A stretch of 64,000 nucleotides of DNA from Bacillota bacterium (GCA_023444095.1 JAEZRP010000036.1:62001-126000), one strand, 5' to 3'; counted from the stretch's first letter, positions 24,447 to 32,450 are shown. Numbers and translations are program-made. The notes: a model not told the origin generated them from the sequence alone.

Positions 24447-25541
24447 TCAGATCTCCGGAATCACGACTTCAACCTCGCGCTTCAGCTCGCTGGAGCGGAT
24501 GATGCCGTCGATGATGGCCTGGTTGTAGATGATCTCCTGCCACGGGATGGGGGACTCGCCGCCGGTCTTGACGGCGTCGCAGAAGGCGCGGCACTTGAGA
24601 TAGAAGCGGTTGTTGGCGTTTTGCTTGAGCGGAATCTTGGTTTCGGTCTGATTGCCGCACACATCCTTGTAGAGGTAAACGTCGCCGATGGTGCCGTCCC
24701 ACGCGCCGCCCCAGTTGAGGTGCGGGTTGGGGGATTTGACCTTGAGTCCGCCCTCGGTGCCGAGGAAGAGCGTGTCGCCCATGGTGTCCATGTGCATCGC
24801 CCAGCTCATGCGGAAGTCCATGACGAGCCCGTCCTCAAAGCGGATGAGCGCGCAGGTGAAGTCGTCGACCGAGAACTTGTCGGCGTCCTTGGTGTACTTG
24901 GGGTTTTTTCCGAAGTAGTCGGAGGCATAGGCGGAGACGGTGACGGGCTTTCTGTAGCCGACGGAGTTGAGCGCCATGTCGAGGCCGTAGCAGCCGATGT
25001 CCGCGAGGCAGCCGACGCCCGCCAGATCCTTCTGGATGAAGGTGCCGCCGGGGATTCCGCGCCTTCTGCCGCCGCCGGTCTGGACATAGTAGATGTGGCC
25101 CAGCTCGCCCGAGCGCACGAGTTCCTTGACCATGAGCATGTTCGGGTCGTAGCGCGGCTGGAAGCCGATGGTCAGAATCACGCCCGTCTCCTTCTGTACC
25201 TTCGCCATCTCGACGGCGGTCTCGAGGCGCACGGACATGGGCTTCTCGCACAGAACGTGCACGCCCGCCTTCATGGCGGCGATGGCGCAGACGTGGTGCG
25301 TGGTGTTGTAGGTGCAGATGCTCACGCCGTCGGGCTTCAGCTTCAGGAGCTCGTCGTTATCGTCGAACGCGGGCACGTCCGTGAGCTTGAACTCGTCCAG
25401 GAACGCGCGGGCCTTGCCGGGCACGATGTCGGACGCGCCGACGATCTCCACATCGTCCATCTCGAGGTAGGATTTCATGTGGGAGTGCGCGATGCCGCCG
25501 GTTCCGATGATCCCGATCCGAAGTTTATCAGCCATTTGCAT
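24447..25541 (-). CDS. Gfo/Idh/MocA family NAD(P)-dependent oxidoreductase
   Basis: 364 residues. Rossmann NAD(P) site GIIGTGGIAHSHM at the N terminus, the family motif CEKPMS near residue 100 and the C-terminal alpha/beta domain with the IGCYGLDMALN helix holding the Asp/His-like catalytic region. These enzymes oxidise or reduce sugars, inositols and their derivatives; the substrate here is not indicated. The ATG at 25541 has GAAGGGCGG upstream; a second ATG two codons later is possible. It is divergent from tadA. Confidence 0.9.
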   Translation of the reverse strand: MQMADKLRIGIIGTGGIAHSHMKSYLEMDDVEIVGASDIVPGKARAFLDEFKLTDVPAFDDNDELLKLKPDGVSICTYNTTHHVCAIAAMKAGVHVLCEKPMSVRLETAVEMAKVQKETGVILTIGFQPRYDPNMLMVKELVRSGELGHIYYVQTGGGRRRGIPGGTFIQKDLAGVGCLADIGCYGLDMALNSVGYRKPVTVSAYASDYFGKNPKYTKDADKFSVDDFTCALIRFEDGLVMDFRMSWAMHMDTMGDTLFLGTEGGLKVKSPNPHLNWGGAWDGTIGDVYLYKDVCGNQTETKIPLKQNANNRFYLKCRAFCDAVKTGGESPIPWQEIIYNQAIIDGIIRSSELKREVEVVIPEI

Positions 25542-25558
25542 TTTCCGCCCTTCGTACT

Positions 25559-25604
25559 TATAATAGGGATACGTATATTATACTCCGGCGCGCTCAAAAT
25601 ACAA
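25559..25604. promoter_or_regulatory. Divergent promoters of the Gfo/Idh/MocA gene and tadA
   Basis: Minus strand: TTGTAT (25599-25604), 16-base spacer, TATAAT (25577-25582). Plus strand: a TATAAT at 25559-25564 within the same AT-rich patch, 55 bases before the tadA start. The boxes interleave. Confidence 0.55.
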
Positions 25605-25619
25605 CACGGAGGCTTGAAT

Positions 25620-26066
25620 ATGTCCGATCCGGATTTCATGCGCGAGGCCATCCGCGAAGCCGGGATCGCGCTTTCCGAAGGGGAGACGCCCGTCGGCTGC
25701 GTGATCGTCAGAAATGGCGAAATCGTCGCGCGCGCGCACAACGAGCGGGAAAAGACCCACGATCCTACCGCGCACGCCGAGATTCTTGCCATCCGGCGCG
25801 CGGCGCGGGCCGACTGGCGGCTTTCCGGCGCGACGATGTACGTCACCCTCGAGCCCTGCCCCATGTGCGCGGGTGCGATTTCGCAGGCGCGGATTGAGCG
25901 GCTCGTGTTCGGCGCGGCGGACCCGGAGGCGGGCTGCGCGGGCAGCGTCTACCGGATTCCGGAGGATCCCGCGTTTTCCCATTTCTGCCGGTGCGAGGGC
26001 GGGCTGCTCGCGGAGGACTGCATGCAGCTTTTGCAGTCATTTTTTAAAATAAGGCGCCAAAAATGA
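25620..26066 (+). CDS. tadA: tRNA-specific adenosine deaminase TadA
   Basis: 148 residues, the normal size. It converts A34 of tRNA-Arg(ACG) to inosine. The zinc and catalytic residues are clear: HAEI with the catalytic Glu and EPCPMCAGA with the two Cys ligands; the substrate-binding MSDPDFMREAIREA start fits the family. The ATG at 25620 has GGAGG 8 bases upstream. The frame is open far upstream, but that part is antisense to the Gfo/Idh/MocA gene. Confidence 0.94.
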   Translation: MSDPDFMREAIREAGIALSEGETPVGCVIVRNGEIVARAHNEREKTHDPTAHAEILAIRRAARADWRLSGATMYVTLEPCPMCAGAISQARIERLVFGAADPEAGCAGSVYRIPEDPAFSHFCRCEGGLLAEDCMQLLQSFFKIRRQK

Positions 26067-26085
26067 AACGTTTCGATTAAACGAC

Positions 26086-26114
26086 TTTCCTTCGGCACCC
26101 AAGTGTCGTATAAT
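26086..26114 (+). promoter_or_regulatory. Promoter of pta-ackA
   Basis: TATAAT at 26109-26114 with a 17-base spacer to a weak TTTCCT (26086-26091). The pta start lies 40 bases downstream. Confidence 0.55.
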
Positions 26115-26153
26115 AGCAGGAGTGTAAATATCACCGATAGCGGAGGGATTCAT

Positions 26154-27149
26154 ATGGCGCTCATTGACAGGATCATGGCAAAAGCCATGACGGACGTCAA
26201 GCACATCGTTCTGCCCGAGGGCGAGGAGACGCGAAACGTACAGGCGGCTGCGAAGGTCGCGAAGGCGGGACTTGCGAAGATCACCTTGCTCGGCGATCCG
26301 GCGAAGGTACGGGCCGTCGCTGCGGAGACGAATACGGACCTTGCAGGCATTGAAATCGTCGATCCCAAATCCTCCCCCAAGGTCGCGGCCTACGCCGCGC
26401 AGCTCTATGAAATCAGAAAGGCCAAGGGCATGACCGAGGAAGAGGCCGCGAAGAAGGTGGCCGATCCCATGTATTACGGCGTGATGATGGTAAAGCTGGG
26501 CGACGCGGACGGCCTCGTCTCGGGCGCGATCCACTCTACCGGCGACATGCTCCGCCCGGCGCTCCAGATCATCAAATCAAAGCCCGGCATCAAAACCGTG
26601 TCCTCCTGCTTCCTGATGGAATGTCCGAACAAGGCGTTCGGCCAGGAGGGCGTTCTCGTGTTTGCGGACTGCGCGGTCAATATTGAGCCCACCTCCGAGG
26701 AGCTCGCGAACATCGCGCTCGGCGCGGCGGATTCGGCGCGCGCCCTCGCGGGCATGGAGCCGAAGGTCGCGATGCTCTCCTTCTCCACCAAAGGCTCCGC
26801 GAAGCACGACGACGTGACGCTCGTGCAGGAAGCGACCCGGATCGCGAAGGAGATGGCGCCCGAACTCCAGCTCGACGGCGAGCTCCAGCTGGACGCCGCG
26901 CTTGTCGGAAGCGTCGGAAAGCTCAAGGCGCCCGGCTCGGCCGTTGCGGGACAGGCGAACACGCTCGTCTTCCCGAACCTGAACGCCGGGAACATCGGCT
27001 ACAAGCTCGTCGAGCGCCTCGCGGGCGCGAATGCTTACGGCCCCATCCTTCAGGGCATCGCCAAGCCCTGCAACGATCTCTCCCGCGGCTGCTCCGTGGA
27101 CGACATCGTGGCTACCGTCGCAATCACCGCCGTTCAGGCGCAGGGCTAA
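26154..27149 (+). CDS. pta: Phosphate acetyltransferase
   Basis: 331 residues, the single-domain clostridial form. It converts acetyl-CoA and phosphate to acetyl phosphate. Family segments: HIVLPEGEETR at the N terminus, GLVSGAIHSTGDMLRPALQII and AMLSFSTKGSA with KHDDV, and VFPNLNAGNIGYKLVERLAGANAYGPI near the end. The ATG at 26154 (MALIDRI) has GGAGG seven bases upstream. ackA follows after 10 bases, forming the standard acetate/ATP module of fermentative anaerobes. Confidence 0.96.
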   Translation: MALIDRIMAKAMTDVKHIVLPEGEETRNVQAAAKVAKAGLAKITLLGDPAKVRAVAAETNTDLAGIEIVDPKSSPKVAAYAAQLYEIRKAKGMTEEEAAKKVADPMYYGVMMVKLGDADGLVSGAIHSTGDMLRPALQIIKSKPGIKTVSSCFLMECPNKAFGQEGVLVFADCAVNIEPTSEELANIALGAADSARALAGMEPKVAMLSFSTKGSAKHDDVTLVQEATRIAKEMAPELQLDGELQLDAALVGSVGKLKAPGSAVAGQANTLVFPNLNAGNIGYKLVERLAGANAYGPILQGIAKPCNDLSRGCSVDDIVATVAITAVQAQG

Positions 27150-27159
27150 GGAGATACAA

Positions 27160-28359
27160 ATGAAGATTCTGATCATCAACGCCGGTTCCTCCTCCCTCAA
27201 GTATCAGCTCATCGACATGACGGACGAGTCGGTCGTCTCCAAGGGCCTCGTCGAGCGCATCGGCATCGAGGGCTCGAACCTCGCGCACAAGTTTGGCGCG
27301 GACGGCACATTCACGCTCAAGACGCCCATCAAGGACCACACCGCCGCCATGGGCGTGGTGCTCGACGCGCTCGTGGACAAGGAGCACGGCGTCATTTCCT
27401 CCATCTCCGAGATCGGCGCGGTGGGTCACCGCGTGCTGCACGGCGGCGACAAGTTCACCGCCTCCTGCGTGATCGACGACGCGGTCATCCAGGCGATCGT
27501 CGACTGCATCCCGCTGGGTCCCCTCCACAACCCGGCCAACCTCATGGGCATCAAGGCCTGTCAGGCCGTCATGCCGGAGACCTCCCAGATCGCGGTGTTC
27601 GACACGGCCTTTCATCAGACCATGCCCAAGAAGGCATACCTGTACGGCGTTCCGATGGAATACTATAAGAAGTACGCCATCCGCCGTTACGGGTTCCACG
27701 GCACCAGCCACCGCTATGTCTCCGCGCGCACACAGAAGAAACTGGGTCTCGGCCCGGACAGCAAGGTGATCGTTTGCCATCTGGGCAACGGTTCCTCCCT
27801 CTCCGCGTGCGTGGGCGGCAAGTGCGTCGATACCTCCATGGGCCTTACGCCCCTCGAGGGCGTCCTCATGGGAACGCGCTCGGGAAGCGTCGATCCCGCA
27901 GTCGTCGAGGCCATCTGCGACAACGAGAACATCACCGCCAAGGAAGCGGTCTCCATCCTCAACAAAAAGTCGGGCCTTCTGGGCATCTCGGGCGTTTCCT
28001 CCGACATGCGCGACGTGAACAAGGCCGCCGACGCGGGCAACGAGGACGCGAAAACCGCCCTTGAGATGTGGGCCTACGGCATCCGCAAATACATCGGCGC
28101 CTACACCGCCGCCATGGGCGGCCTCGACGCGCTCGTCTTCACCGCCGGCATCGGCGAGAACGACGCCCGCAGCCGTGGCTGGGTCTGCGAGGGCCTCGAG
28201 TGCCTAGGCGTCAAGCTAGACGCCGAGGTCAACCTCTCGACCCGAGGATTCGAGGGCAAGATCTCCGCTCCCGACAGCAAGGTGCAGGTCTGGGTCATCC
28301 CCACAAACGAGGAAATTGCCATCGCGCGGGATACGCTGGAGCTGGCCACGGCGCGATAG
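27160..28359 (+). CDS. ackA: Acetate kinase
   Basis: 399 residues, family standard. It forms ATP and acetate from acetyl phosphate, the last step of the Pta-AckA pathway. Motifs: NAGSSSLKYQL at the N terminus, GHRVLHGGDKF, FDTAFHQTMP with the catalytic Asp, RRYGFHGTSHRYV, HLGNGSSLSA for phosphate binding and FTAGIGEND for nucleotide binding. The ATG at 27160 has AAGGAG 6 bases upstream, immediately after the pta stop. A hairpin terminator lies 50 bases downstream. Confidence 0.97.
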   Translation: MKILIINAGSSSLKYQLIDMTDESVVSKGLVERIGIEGSNLAHKFGADGTFTLKTPIKDHTAAMGVVLDALVDKEHGVISSISEIGAVGHRVLHGGDKFTASCVIDDAVIQAIVDCIPLGPLHNPANLMGIKACQAVMPETSQIAVFDTAFHQTMPKKAYLYGVPMEYYKKYAIRRYGFHGTSHRYVSARTQKKLGLGPDSKVIVCHLGNGSSLSACVGGKCVDTSMGLTPLEGVLMGTRSGSVDPAVVEAICDNENITAKEAVSILNKKSGLLGISGVSSDMRDVNKAADAGNEDAKTALEMWAYGIRKYIGAYTAAMGGLDALVFTAGIGENDARSRGWVCEGLECLGVKLDAEVNLSTRGFEGKISAPDSKVQVWVIPTNEEIAIARDTLELATAR

Positions 28360-28409
28360 GAGCGGCGCGTCATCGGGATTTTTACGAATATCATGATTCT
28401 CACAGCAAG

Positions 28410-28440
28410 CAGTATTTCTTTGGAGATACTGTTTGTTGTT
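28410..28440 (+). terminator. Terminator of pta-ackA
   Basis: A 9-bp stem (28410-28418 with 28423-28431, one G-U) and a TTTG loop, followed by TTTGTTGTTT. The remaining 140 bases to the next promoter hold no recognised feature. Confidence 0.7.
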
Positions 28441-28576
28441 TGCCCGCCGCGGAGGTTCCGGGCGGAGAAGGCGGTCTGTTGTAAAACGGATCGTCCCGGG
28501 AAACATAAAGGGAGTCTTCATCGGTGCGGCAATGCATCATGCCATCTACAAAGCCGTCGTTTGGGATAGATTTTAC

Positions 28577-28605
28577 TTTACAAAAGAAGGAGACGGGAGT
28601 ATAAT
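28577..28605 (+). promoter_or_regulatory. Promoter of yceD-rpmF
   Basis: TTTACA (28577-28582), 17-base spacer, TATAAT (28600-28605). The TTG start of yceD lies 24 bases after the -10 box. Confidence 0.8.
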
Positions 28606-28628
28606 AATTTAGGTTAGGGGGAAATGCT

Positions 28629-29144
28629 TTGGCGAACTTTGTGGACGTATCGAACGCGCTGAGGGTTCCCGGACAGGAATATCCGCTGAACGAGGATGTG
28701 CTTGTCGAGGACATGGAGCTCTCTGGCGATCCCATCGGCTTCACCGACGCAAAGGTGAAAGGCGTGATGGTGGGCGCCGAGGAGCGGGTCAGCGTGCGCG
28801 CGGACGTCACCGCGACATTGGTGTCGCGCTGCGTCAGGTGTCTCGGGGCGGTCGCGATGCCGATCCGGGCGAAGATCGACGCGGTGTTTGCGCGGGCACA
28901 GGCCCTCGACGATCCGGATCTGTATGTCTTCGAAGCCTCGACCATAGAGCTTACGGATTCGGTGAGGGACGCGTTGCTTCTGGAATTGCCCATTCGCATC
29001 CTGTGCAAAGAGGATTGCAAGGGCATCTGTCCGGTGTGCGGCGCAGACCGAAACGCGGTATCCTGCGCATGCCAGGAGGGTGGCGAGGTTGCAAACCCCT
29101 TTGCGGCATTGAAAGAAATTTTGCATGACGATGAGGAGGTGTAA
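28629..29144 (+). CDS. yceD: YceD/DUF177 family protein
   Basis: 171 residues from a TTG start with AGGGGG 7 bases upstream; no in-frame ATG lies near. DUF177 proteins are encoded next to rpmF across bacteria and affect 23S rRNA accumulation; the mechanism is unclear. Visible are a first CxxC (SRCVRCLG) and a C-terminal cluster (CKGICPVCGADRN...CAC) that looks like a metal-binding knuckle, plus the ELPIRILCKEDCKGICP block typical of the family. rpmF begins two bases after the stop. Confidence 0.9.
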   Translation: MANFVDVSNALRVPGQEYPLNEDVLVEDMELSGDPIGFTDAKVKGVMVGAEERVSVRADVTATLVSRCVRCLGAVAMPIRAKIDAVFARAQALDDPDLYVFEASTIELTDSVRDALLLELPIRILCKEDCKGICPVCGADRNAVSCACQEGGEVANPFAALKEILHDDEEV

Positions 29145-29146
29145 CG

Positions 29147-29344
29147 ATGGCCACACCAAAGGGAAAAATATCCAAGGCGAGAAAGCATTCGCGCCGTAGC
29201 TCTCATTGGAAACTGTCCGTGCCCGGCATTGTGAAGTGCCCGCGCTGCCAGAAGATGAAGCTTTCACACCGCGTGTGCAAGCACTGCGGCTACTACGACG
29301 GTCAGAAGATCGTCGAGGTCGACGAAAAGAAGGCCGCGAAGTAA
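29147..29344 (+). CDS. rpmF: 50S ribosomal protein L32
   Basis: 65 residues. The N terminus MATPKGKISKARKHSRRSSHWKL-type start is truncated here to its key part, PKGKISKARKHSRR, which is diagnostic. A four-cysteine zinc ribbon follows (CPRCQKMKLSHRVCKHCGYY), so this is the zinc-binding form. GAGGAGG lies 9 bases before the ATG. It is co-transcribed with yceD and followed by a strong terminator. Confidence 0.97.
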   Translation: MATPKGKISKARKHSRRSSHWKLSVPGIVKCPRCQKMKLSHRVCKHCGYYDGQKIVEVDEKKAAK

Positions 29345-29409
29345 TTCGCGCTTCGAGCTAGGTCCCCGACGGATTGACGCGCGAAGCGCGTCGATGCGCC
29401 GCGGACGCG

Positions 29410-29445
29410 AACCTCTCCCGAGTTTTCGGGGAGGTTTTCTTTTTG
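29410..29445 (+). terminator. Terminator of yceD-rpmF
   Basis: AACCTC...GAGGTT stem (29410-29415 with 29431-29436) extended inward by CCC/GGG pairs, followed by TTTTCTTTTTG. Confidence 0.85.
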
Positions 29446-29496
29446 TCCGGCGCATGGCGCGGTGGACGGGGCGTTTGCGCCTCCTTCGTTTTGGGG

Positions 29497-29525
29497 TTTA
29501 CTGGGGCGGACAAATCATGTATAAT
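29497..29525 (+). promoter_or_regulatory. Promoter of ybaB-recR
   Basis: TTTACT (29497-29502), 17-base spacer, TATAAT (29520-29525), 31 bases before the ybaB start. Confidence 0.75.
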
Positions 29526-29556
29526 GGATAGTAGGCTTTTTGAAAGGATGAACGGA

Positions 29557-29895
29557 ATGGCACGTGGATTCCAGGGCATGCCCGGCGGAAATATGCAGGC
29601 GATGGCGCGCCAGGCGCAGAAGCTGCAGCAGCAGATGGCGAAAATGCAGGAGGAGCTCGAGGCCAAGGAGTTTGAGGCGTCAGCCGGCGGCGGCGTCGTG
29701 ACCGCGAAGGTCAACGGCAAGCATGAGCTTCTCGAGATCAAGATAAAGCCCGAGGCGGTCGACCCCGAGGACGTGGAAATGCTCGAGGACATGGTAAAGG
29801 CGGCGGTCAACGAGGCCATGCGCATCGCGGGCGAGGCCACCGAGCGCGAAATGAGCAAGCTGACCGGCGGGCTCAATATCCCGGGACTTTTCTAG
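29557..29895 (+). CDS. ybaB: YbaB/EbfC family nucleoid-associated DNA-binding protein
   Basis: 112 residues. A Gln/Met-rich N-terminal helix (QAMARQAQKLQQQMAKMQEE) is followed by the conserved beta/alpha core (GGGVVTAKVNGKHELLEIKI, DPEDVEMLEDMVKAAVNEA). The small dimeric protein binds DNA and helps shape the nucleoid. The ATG at 29557 has AAAGG 10 bases upstream; the ATG at 29548 is too close to it. recR follows one base after the stop, the usual ybaB-recR pair, but dnaX is absent upstream. Confidence 0.93.
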   Translation: MARGFQGMPGGNMQAMARQAQKLQQQMAKMQEELEAKEFEASAGGGVVTAKVNGKHELLEIKIKPEAVDPEDVEMLEDMVKAAVNEAMRIAGEATEREMSKLTGGLNIPGLF

Positions 29896-29896
29896 T

Positions 29897-30493
29897 ATGG
29901 CCGAGGTCGAGGCGATCGCGCGGCTGGTCAACCAGCTCTCGAAGCTGCCGGGCGTCGGTCGCAAGACCGCGCAACGGCTTGCCTATCACATCCTCGCCAT
30001 GCCGGAGGAGCAGGTGCGCGAGCTGGCCGTTTCCATCTTCAACGGCAAAAAGCAGGTGCATCTCTGCCCCGTGTGCGGCGACTATACCGACTCCGATCTC
30101 TGCCCCGTCTGCGCGGACCGAAACCGCAGGCGGGACGTGATCTGCGTCGTCAAGGACCCGCGCGACGTGAACGCCATCCAGCGCATGCACGACTACGACG
30201 GGCTCTATCACGTGCTCCACGGCGTCATTTCGCCCATGGACGGCGTGGGGCCGGACGACATCCGCATCCGCGAGCTCATGAACCGGCTCGCCGGCGGCGA
30301 AGTCAGGGAGGTCGTGATCGCGACGAACCCCGACGTGGAGGGGGAGGCGACCGCGTCGTACATTTCGCGGCTCATCAAACCCATGGGCGTCAAGGTGACC
30401 CGCATTGCGCACGGCGTACCGGTGGGCGGGGAGTTGGAGTACACCGACGAGGTCACGCTTTCCCGCGCGTTCGAGGGAAGGCGAGAACTGTGA
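29897..30493 (+). CDS. recR: Recombination mediator RecR
   Basis: 198 residues, full length. RecR works with RecO (RecF) in loading RecA for recombinational repair. The helix-hairpin-helix KLPGVGRKTAQRLAYHIL, the zinc finger CPVCGDYTDSDLCPVC and the Toprim domain (VVKDPRDVNAIQ, ATNPDVEGEATASYI) are all present. No strong ribosome-binding site is seen, so translation probably depends on coupling to ybaB. A terminator begins 8 bases after the stop. Confidence 0.96.
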   Translation: MAEVEAIARLVNQLSKLPGVGRKTAQRLAYHILAMPEEQVRELAVSIFNGKKQVHLCPVCGDYTDSDLCPVCADRNRRRDVICVVKDPRDVNAIQRMHDYDGLYHVLHGVISPMDGVGPDDIRIRELMNRLAGGEVREVVIATNPDVEGEATASYISRLIKPMGVKVTRIAHGVPVGGELEYTDEVTLSRAFEGRREL

Positions 30494-30500
30494 AAAGATG

Positions 30501-30526
30501 CCGTGGCGGTTTGCCACGGTTTTTTC
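30501..30526 (+). terminator. Terminator of ybaB-recR
   Basis: A perfect 7-bp stem (CCGTGGC/GCCACGG) with a 5-base loop and a run of six T. Confidence 0.88.
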
Positions 30527-30593
30527 TTGCGTGCGGAACCAGATGATCTCCAAAACTGTCTTATATGGGAAAAATTGGAAGGAGTGCTTCTCA

Positions 30594-31508
30594 ATGATCC
30601 GACGCGTACTGGCTTTGCTGATTTCCCTTGTTTTCATGATTCCTGCCCTTACCGTTGCGGAGGAAACCTCGACGACCGTCGGGCCTGTGCTCGTTTCCCA
30701 GCTCCCCTTGGATGCCACGCTTATTGAAAATTCTGAGACGGAGGACGGTGGCTACACCGAGCGCCTCATGACAGCCGACAGCTTCGCGCAAATCGTTCTT
30801 CTGCGCCGGACGGGCGCGGTGGCGGCGGACGCGCTCCTTTCGGAGCTGTATCCCGAGGCGACGGACGTGGCCGAGGCCGAGCAGGCCCCCATCGCCGCAT
30901 ATCCGGCTTTGCGCTATACATTCGCCCTCGGCGCCAACGAGGATGCCCGGTTGGGAACCATCGTCGTCTTTTCGACAGACACGGACACATTTGCTTTTGC
31001 GGTGGACGTGTGGGCGGACGCCTCCGAGGGCTACGCAGACCTCATCGAGTGGTGGATCGAGTCCCTGGACGTGTTCGATGATTCCGCGGCTTTCGTTGCG
31101 ACGGGACTCGTTCTGACCGCCGAGCTTCCCGAGGACATGGAACAGATCGGCCTGGGAGCGACTCAGAACGGCGATTACACCGTGCGCTACCTCGTGTACG
31201 GCGCGGCGGAGGTCACCATGCTGCGCCGCGCGGAGGCGGTCAGCGCGCAGGATCTTCTTCTGGAGCTCTACCCCGACGCGCAGGTCGCCTTTGAGGAGGA
31301 CGCCGCGCCCGTCGCATCCTATCCTGCCACGCGCCTCAACTTCACCGATGGCGAAAATGAGGATGCCTGCTTCGGTTCCCTCGTCCTTATCCCGACCGAT
31401 GAGGCCACATTCGCCTTTGTCGCCACCGCGCCTTTCGACCAGTGGGACGGCGACTACGGCGAAACCGTCCAGATCTGGATCGATTCCCTCGACATCGTGG
31501 AGCAGTGA
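30594..31508 (+). CDS. Secreted protein with two tandem homologous domains, unknown function
   Basis: 304 residues. The ATG at 30594 has GGAAGGAG upstream. A Sec signal peptide (MIRRVLALLISLVFMIPALTVA) has a likely cut after TVA. The mature part is an internal duplication of about 135 residues. Corresponding segments: YTERLMTADSFAQIVLLRR and YTVRYLVYGAAEVTMLRR; LLSELYPEATDVAEAE and LLLELYPDAQVAFEE; FAFAVDVWADA and FAFVATAPFDQ. Each repeat ends in a W-x-(E/D)-SLD-(V/I) motif. The protein is very acidic. I do not recognise a family; it is probably exported to the cell surface or medium. Confidence 0.75.
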   Translation: MIRRVLALLISLVFMIPALTVAEETSTTVGPVLVSQLPLDATLIENSETEDGGYTERLMTADSFAQIVLLRRTGAVAADALLSELYPEATDVAEAEQAPIAAYPALRYTFALGANEDARLGTIVVFSTDTDTFAFAVDVWADASEGYADLIEWWIESLDVFDDSAAFVATGLVLTAELPEDMEQIGLGATQNGDYTVRYLVYGAAEVTMLRRAEAVSAQDLLLELYPDAQVAFEEDAAPVASYPATRLNFTDGENEDACFGSLVLIPTDEATFAFVATAPFDQWDGDYGETVQIWIDSLDIVEQ

Positions 31509-31837
31509 CGCCGGGGGCAGGCTTCTTCATGGACATTGACTCTTGAGAGTTCGCTTTCAGGTCGAAACAGAACCATCAGTCCGTCGGATCGCGGGGATTC
31601 ATCCGCGCGATCCATTTCTGTTTTGGGATGAATGCGAATCGCAAAAGCCTTGCCGTACTCCGCGCAGCAAAGCGCCGCCACGCCTCAGTTCCTTGCCCTG
31701 AATCGAAAATCTCTCTCCGGCGGTGCGTTTCCATCCGCGATTCGTATAAGCAACGGTGATATGAACGGACGGCGGCGAATTTCCCCTTTGCACCCGCCGA
31801 CCGAAAAATTAAGTTTTTCTGAACGCGCGCCACGGCG
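31509..31837. other. Intergenic region before the second Feo operon
   Basis: About 330 bases without a supportable gene. A hairpin (GGATCGCG 31586-31593 with CGCGATCC 31606-31613) followed by ATTTCTGTTTT could end the preceding gene. Several frames of 60-85 codons are open on both strands but lack ribosome-binding sites. Confidence 0.4.
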
Positions 31838-31866
31838 TTGACAGAAGAATTAGGATATGCTAATAT
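31838..31866 (+). promoter_or_regulatory. Promoter of the second Feo operon
   Basis: TTGACA (31838-31843), 17-base spacer, TAATAT (31861-31866) with an extended TGC. The two operator-like repeats overlap its -10 box and the transcription start. Confidence 0.8.
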
Positions 31867-31892
31867 TTTTTTGAAATTAGGGAATCCTAATT
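31850..31892 (+). promoter_or_regulatory. Tandem DtxR/IdeR-like operators upstream of feoA
   Basis: Site 1, TTAGG-ATAT-GCTAA (31850-31863), overlaps the -10 box. Site 2, AATTAGG-GAAT-CCTAATT (31875-31892), is an exact 7-bp inverted repeat just downstream. Half-sites TTAGG/CCTAA are those of Fe2+-dependent DtxR/IdeR-type repressors. Iron-bound repressor would block polymerase here. Confidence 0.7.
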
Positions 31893-31915
31893 AGCTTTAC
31901 CGGCGGAGGAGATGT

Positions 31916-32131
31916 GTGCACATGCCGCTTTCAATGGCAGGAATGGATGAGACGAGGTATGTCAAGAAGATCGGCGGCCTTCCGGAGACAAGGCGGTTCC
32001 TCGAGAATCTTGGGTTCACCGAGGGAAGCATGGTCAAGATCATCTCCGCCTCGGGCGGGAACCTGATCGTGCAGATCAGGGAGTCGCGCGTCGCCATCAG
32101 CCGAGAAATGGCGCTCAAGATTCAGGTGTAG
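31916..32131 (+). CDS. feoA: FeoA-type protein (second Feo locus, first copy)
   Basis: 71 residues from a GTG at 31916, six bases after GGAGG; an ATG two codons later (31922) is also possible but is 12 bases away. FeoA SH3-like fold: YVKKIGGLPETRRFLENLGFTEGSMVKIIS, then NLIVQIRESRVAISREMALKI. It assists FeoB. It is the first gene of the operon, 18 bases before a second feoA. Control by an iron-responsive DtxR-like regulator is suggested by the operators upstream. Confidence 0.9.
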   Translation: MHMPLSMAGMDETRYVKKIGGLPETRRFLENLGFTEGSMVKIISASGGNLIVQIRESRVAISREMALKIQV

Positions 32132-32149
32132 GGGGCAGGAGGTAGGAGT

Positions 32150-32368
32150 ATGACGCTCAGGGACGCAGGCATTGGCTCGACCGTGAAGGTCAAAAAGCTG
32201 AACGGCGAGGGGGCCGTCAAGAGGCGCATCATGGACATGGGGATCACAAAGGGAACCGAGATCTATGTGCGCAAGGTCGCCCCGCTGGGGGACCCGCTGG
32301 AACTCACCGTGCGCGGATACGAGCTTTCCGTCCGGAAGGCCGACGCAGCGATGGTCGAGGTCGAGTGA
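32150..32368 (+). CDS. feoA: FeoA-type protein (second Feo locus, second copy)
   Basis: 72 residues. A second FeoA domain protein: GSTVKVKKLNGEGAVKRRIMDMGITKGTEIYV, then APLGDPLELTVRGYELSVRKADAAMVEVE, ending in the MVEVE pattern common to FeoA. GGAGG stands 8 bases before the ATG. The two FeoA copies of this operon are only distantly alike. Doubled feoA genes before feoB are frequent in Clostridia. Confidence 0.92.
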   Translation: MTLRDAGIGSTVKVKKLNGEGAVKRRIMDMGITKGTEIYVRKVAPLGDPLELTVRGYELSVRKADAAMVEVE

Positions 32369-32407
32369 CGCGGAGCTTTCGACAGGCTCCGCGAAAAATA
32401 AGTCAAA

Positions 32408-32427
32408 GGATTAGGTGAGACTAATCC
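32408..32427 (+). promoter_or_regulatory. Inverted repeat before feoB, possible third iron-box
   Basis: GGATTAG-GTGAGA-CTAATCC, exact 7-bp arms, 24 bases before the feoB start and containing TTAGG/CTAA half-sites like those upstream of feoA. An 8-bp hairpin without a T run (32369-32393) precedes it. Confidence 0.5.
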
Positions 32428-32450
32428 AGTTCACGAGGAGGAACAGTCTT

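Noticed and set aside
24261..25619. Long upstream extension of the tadA frame
   Set aside because: It is antisense to the Gfo/Idh/MocA gene; TadA proteins are about 150 residues and the ATG at 25620 has GGAGG.
28400..29206. 268-codon minus-strand frame
   Set aside because: Antisense to yceD and rpmF; no ribosome-binding site and no recognisable domain.
31576..31833. 85-codon minus-strand frame before the Feo operon
   Set aside because: No ribosome-binding site and no family resemblance.
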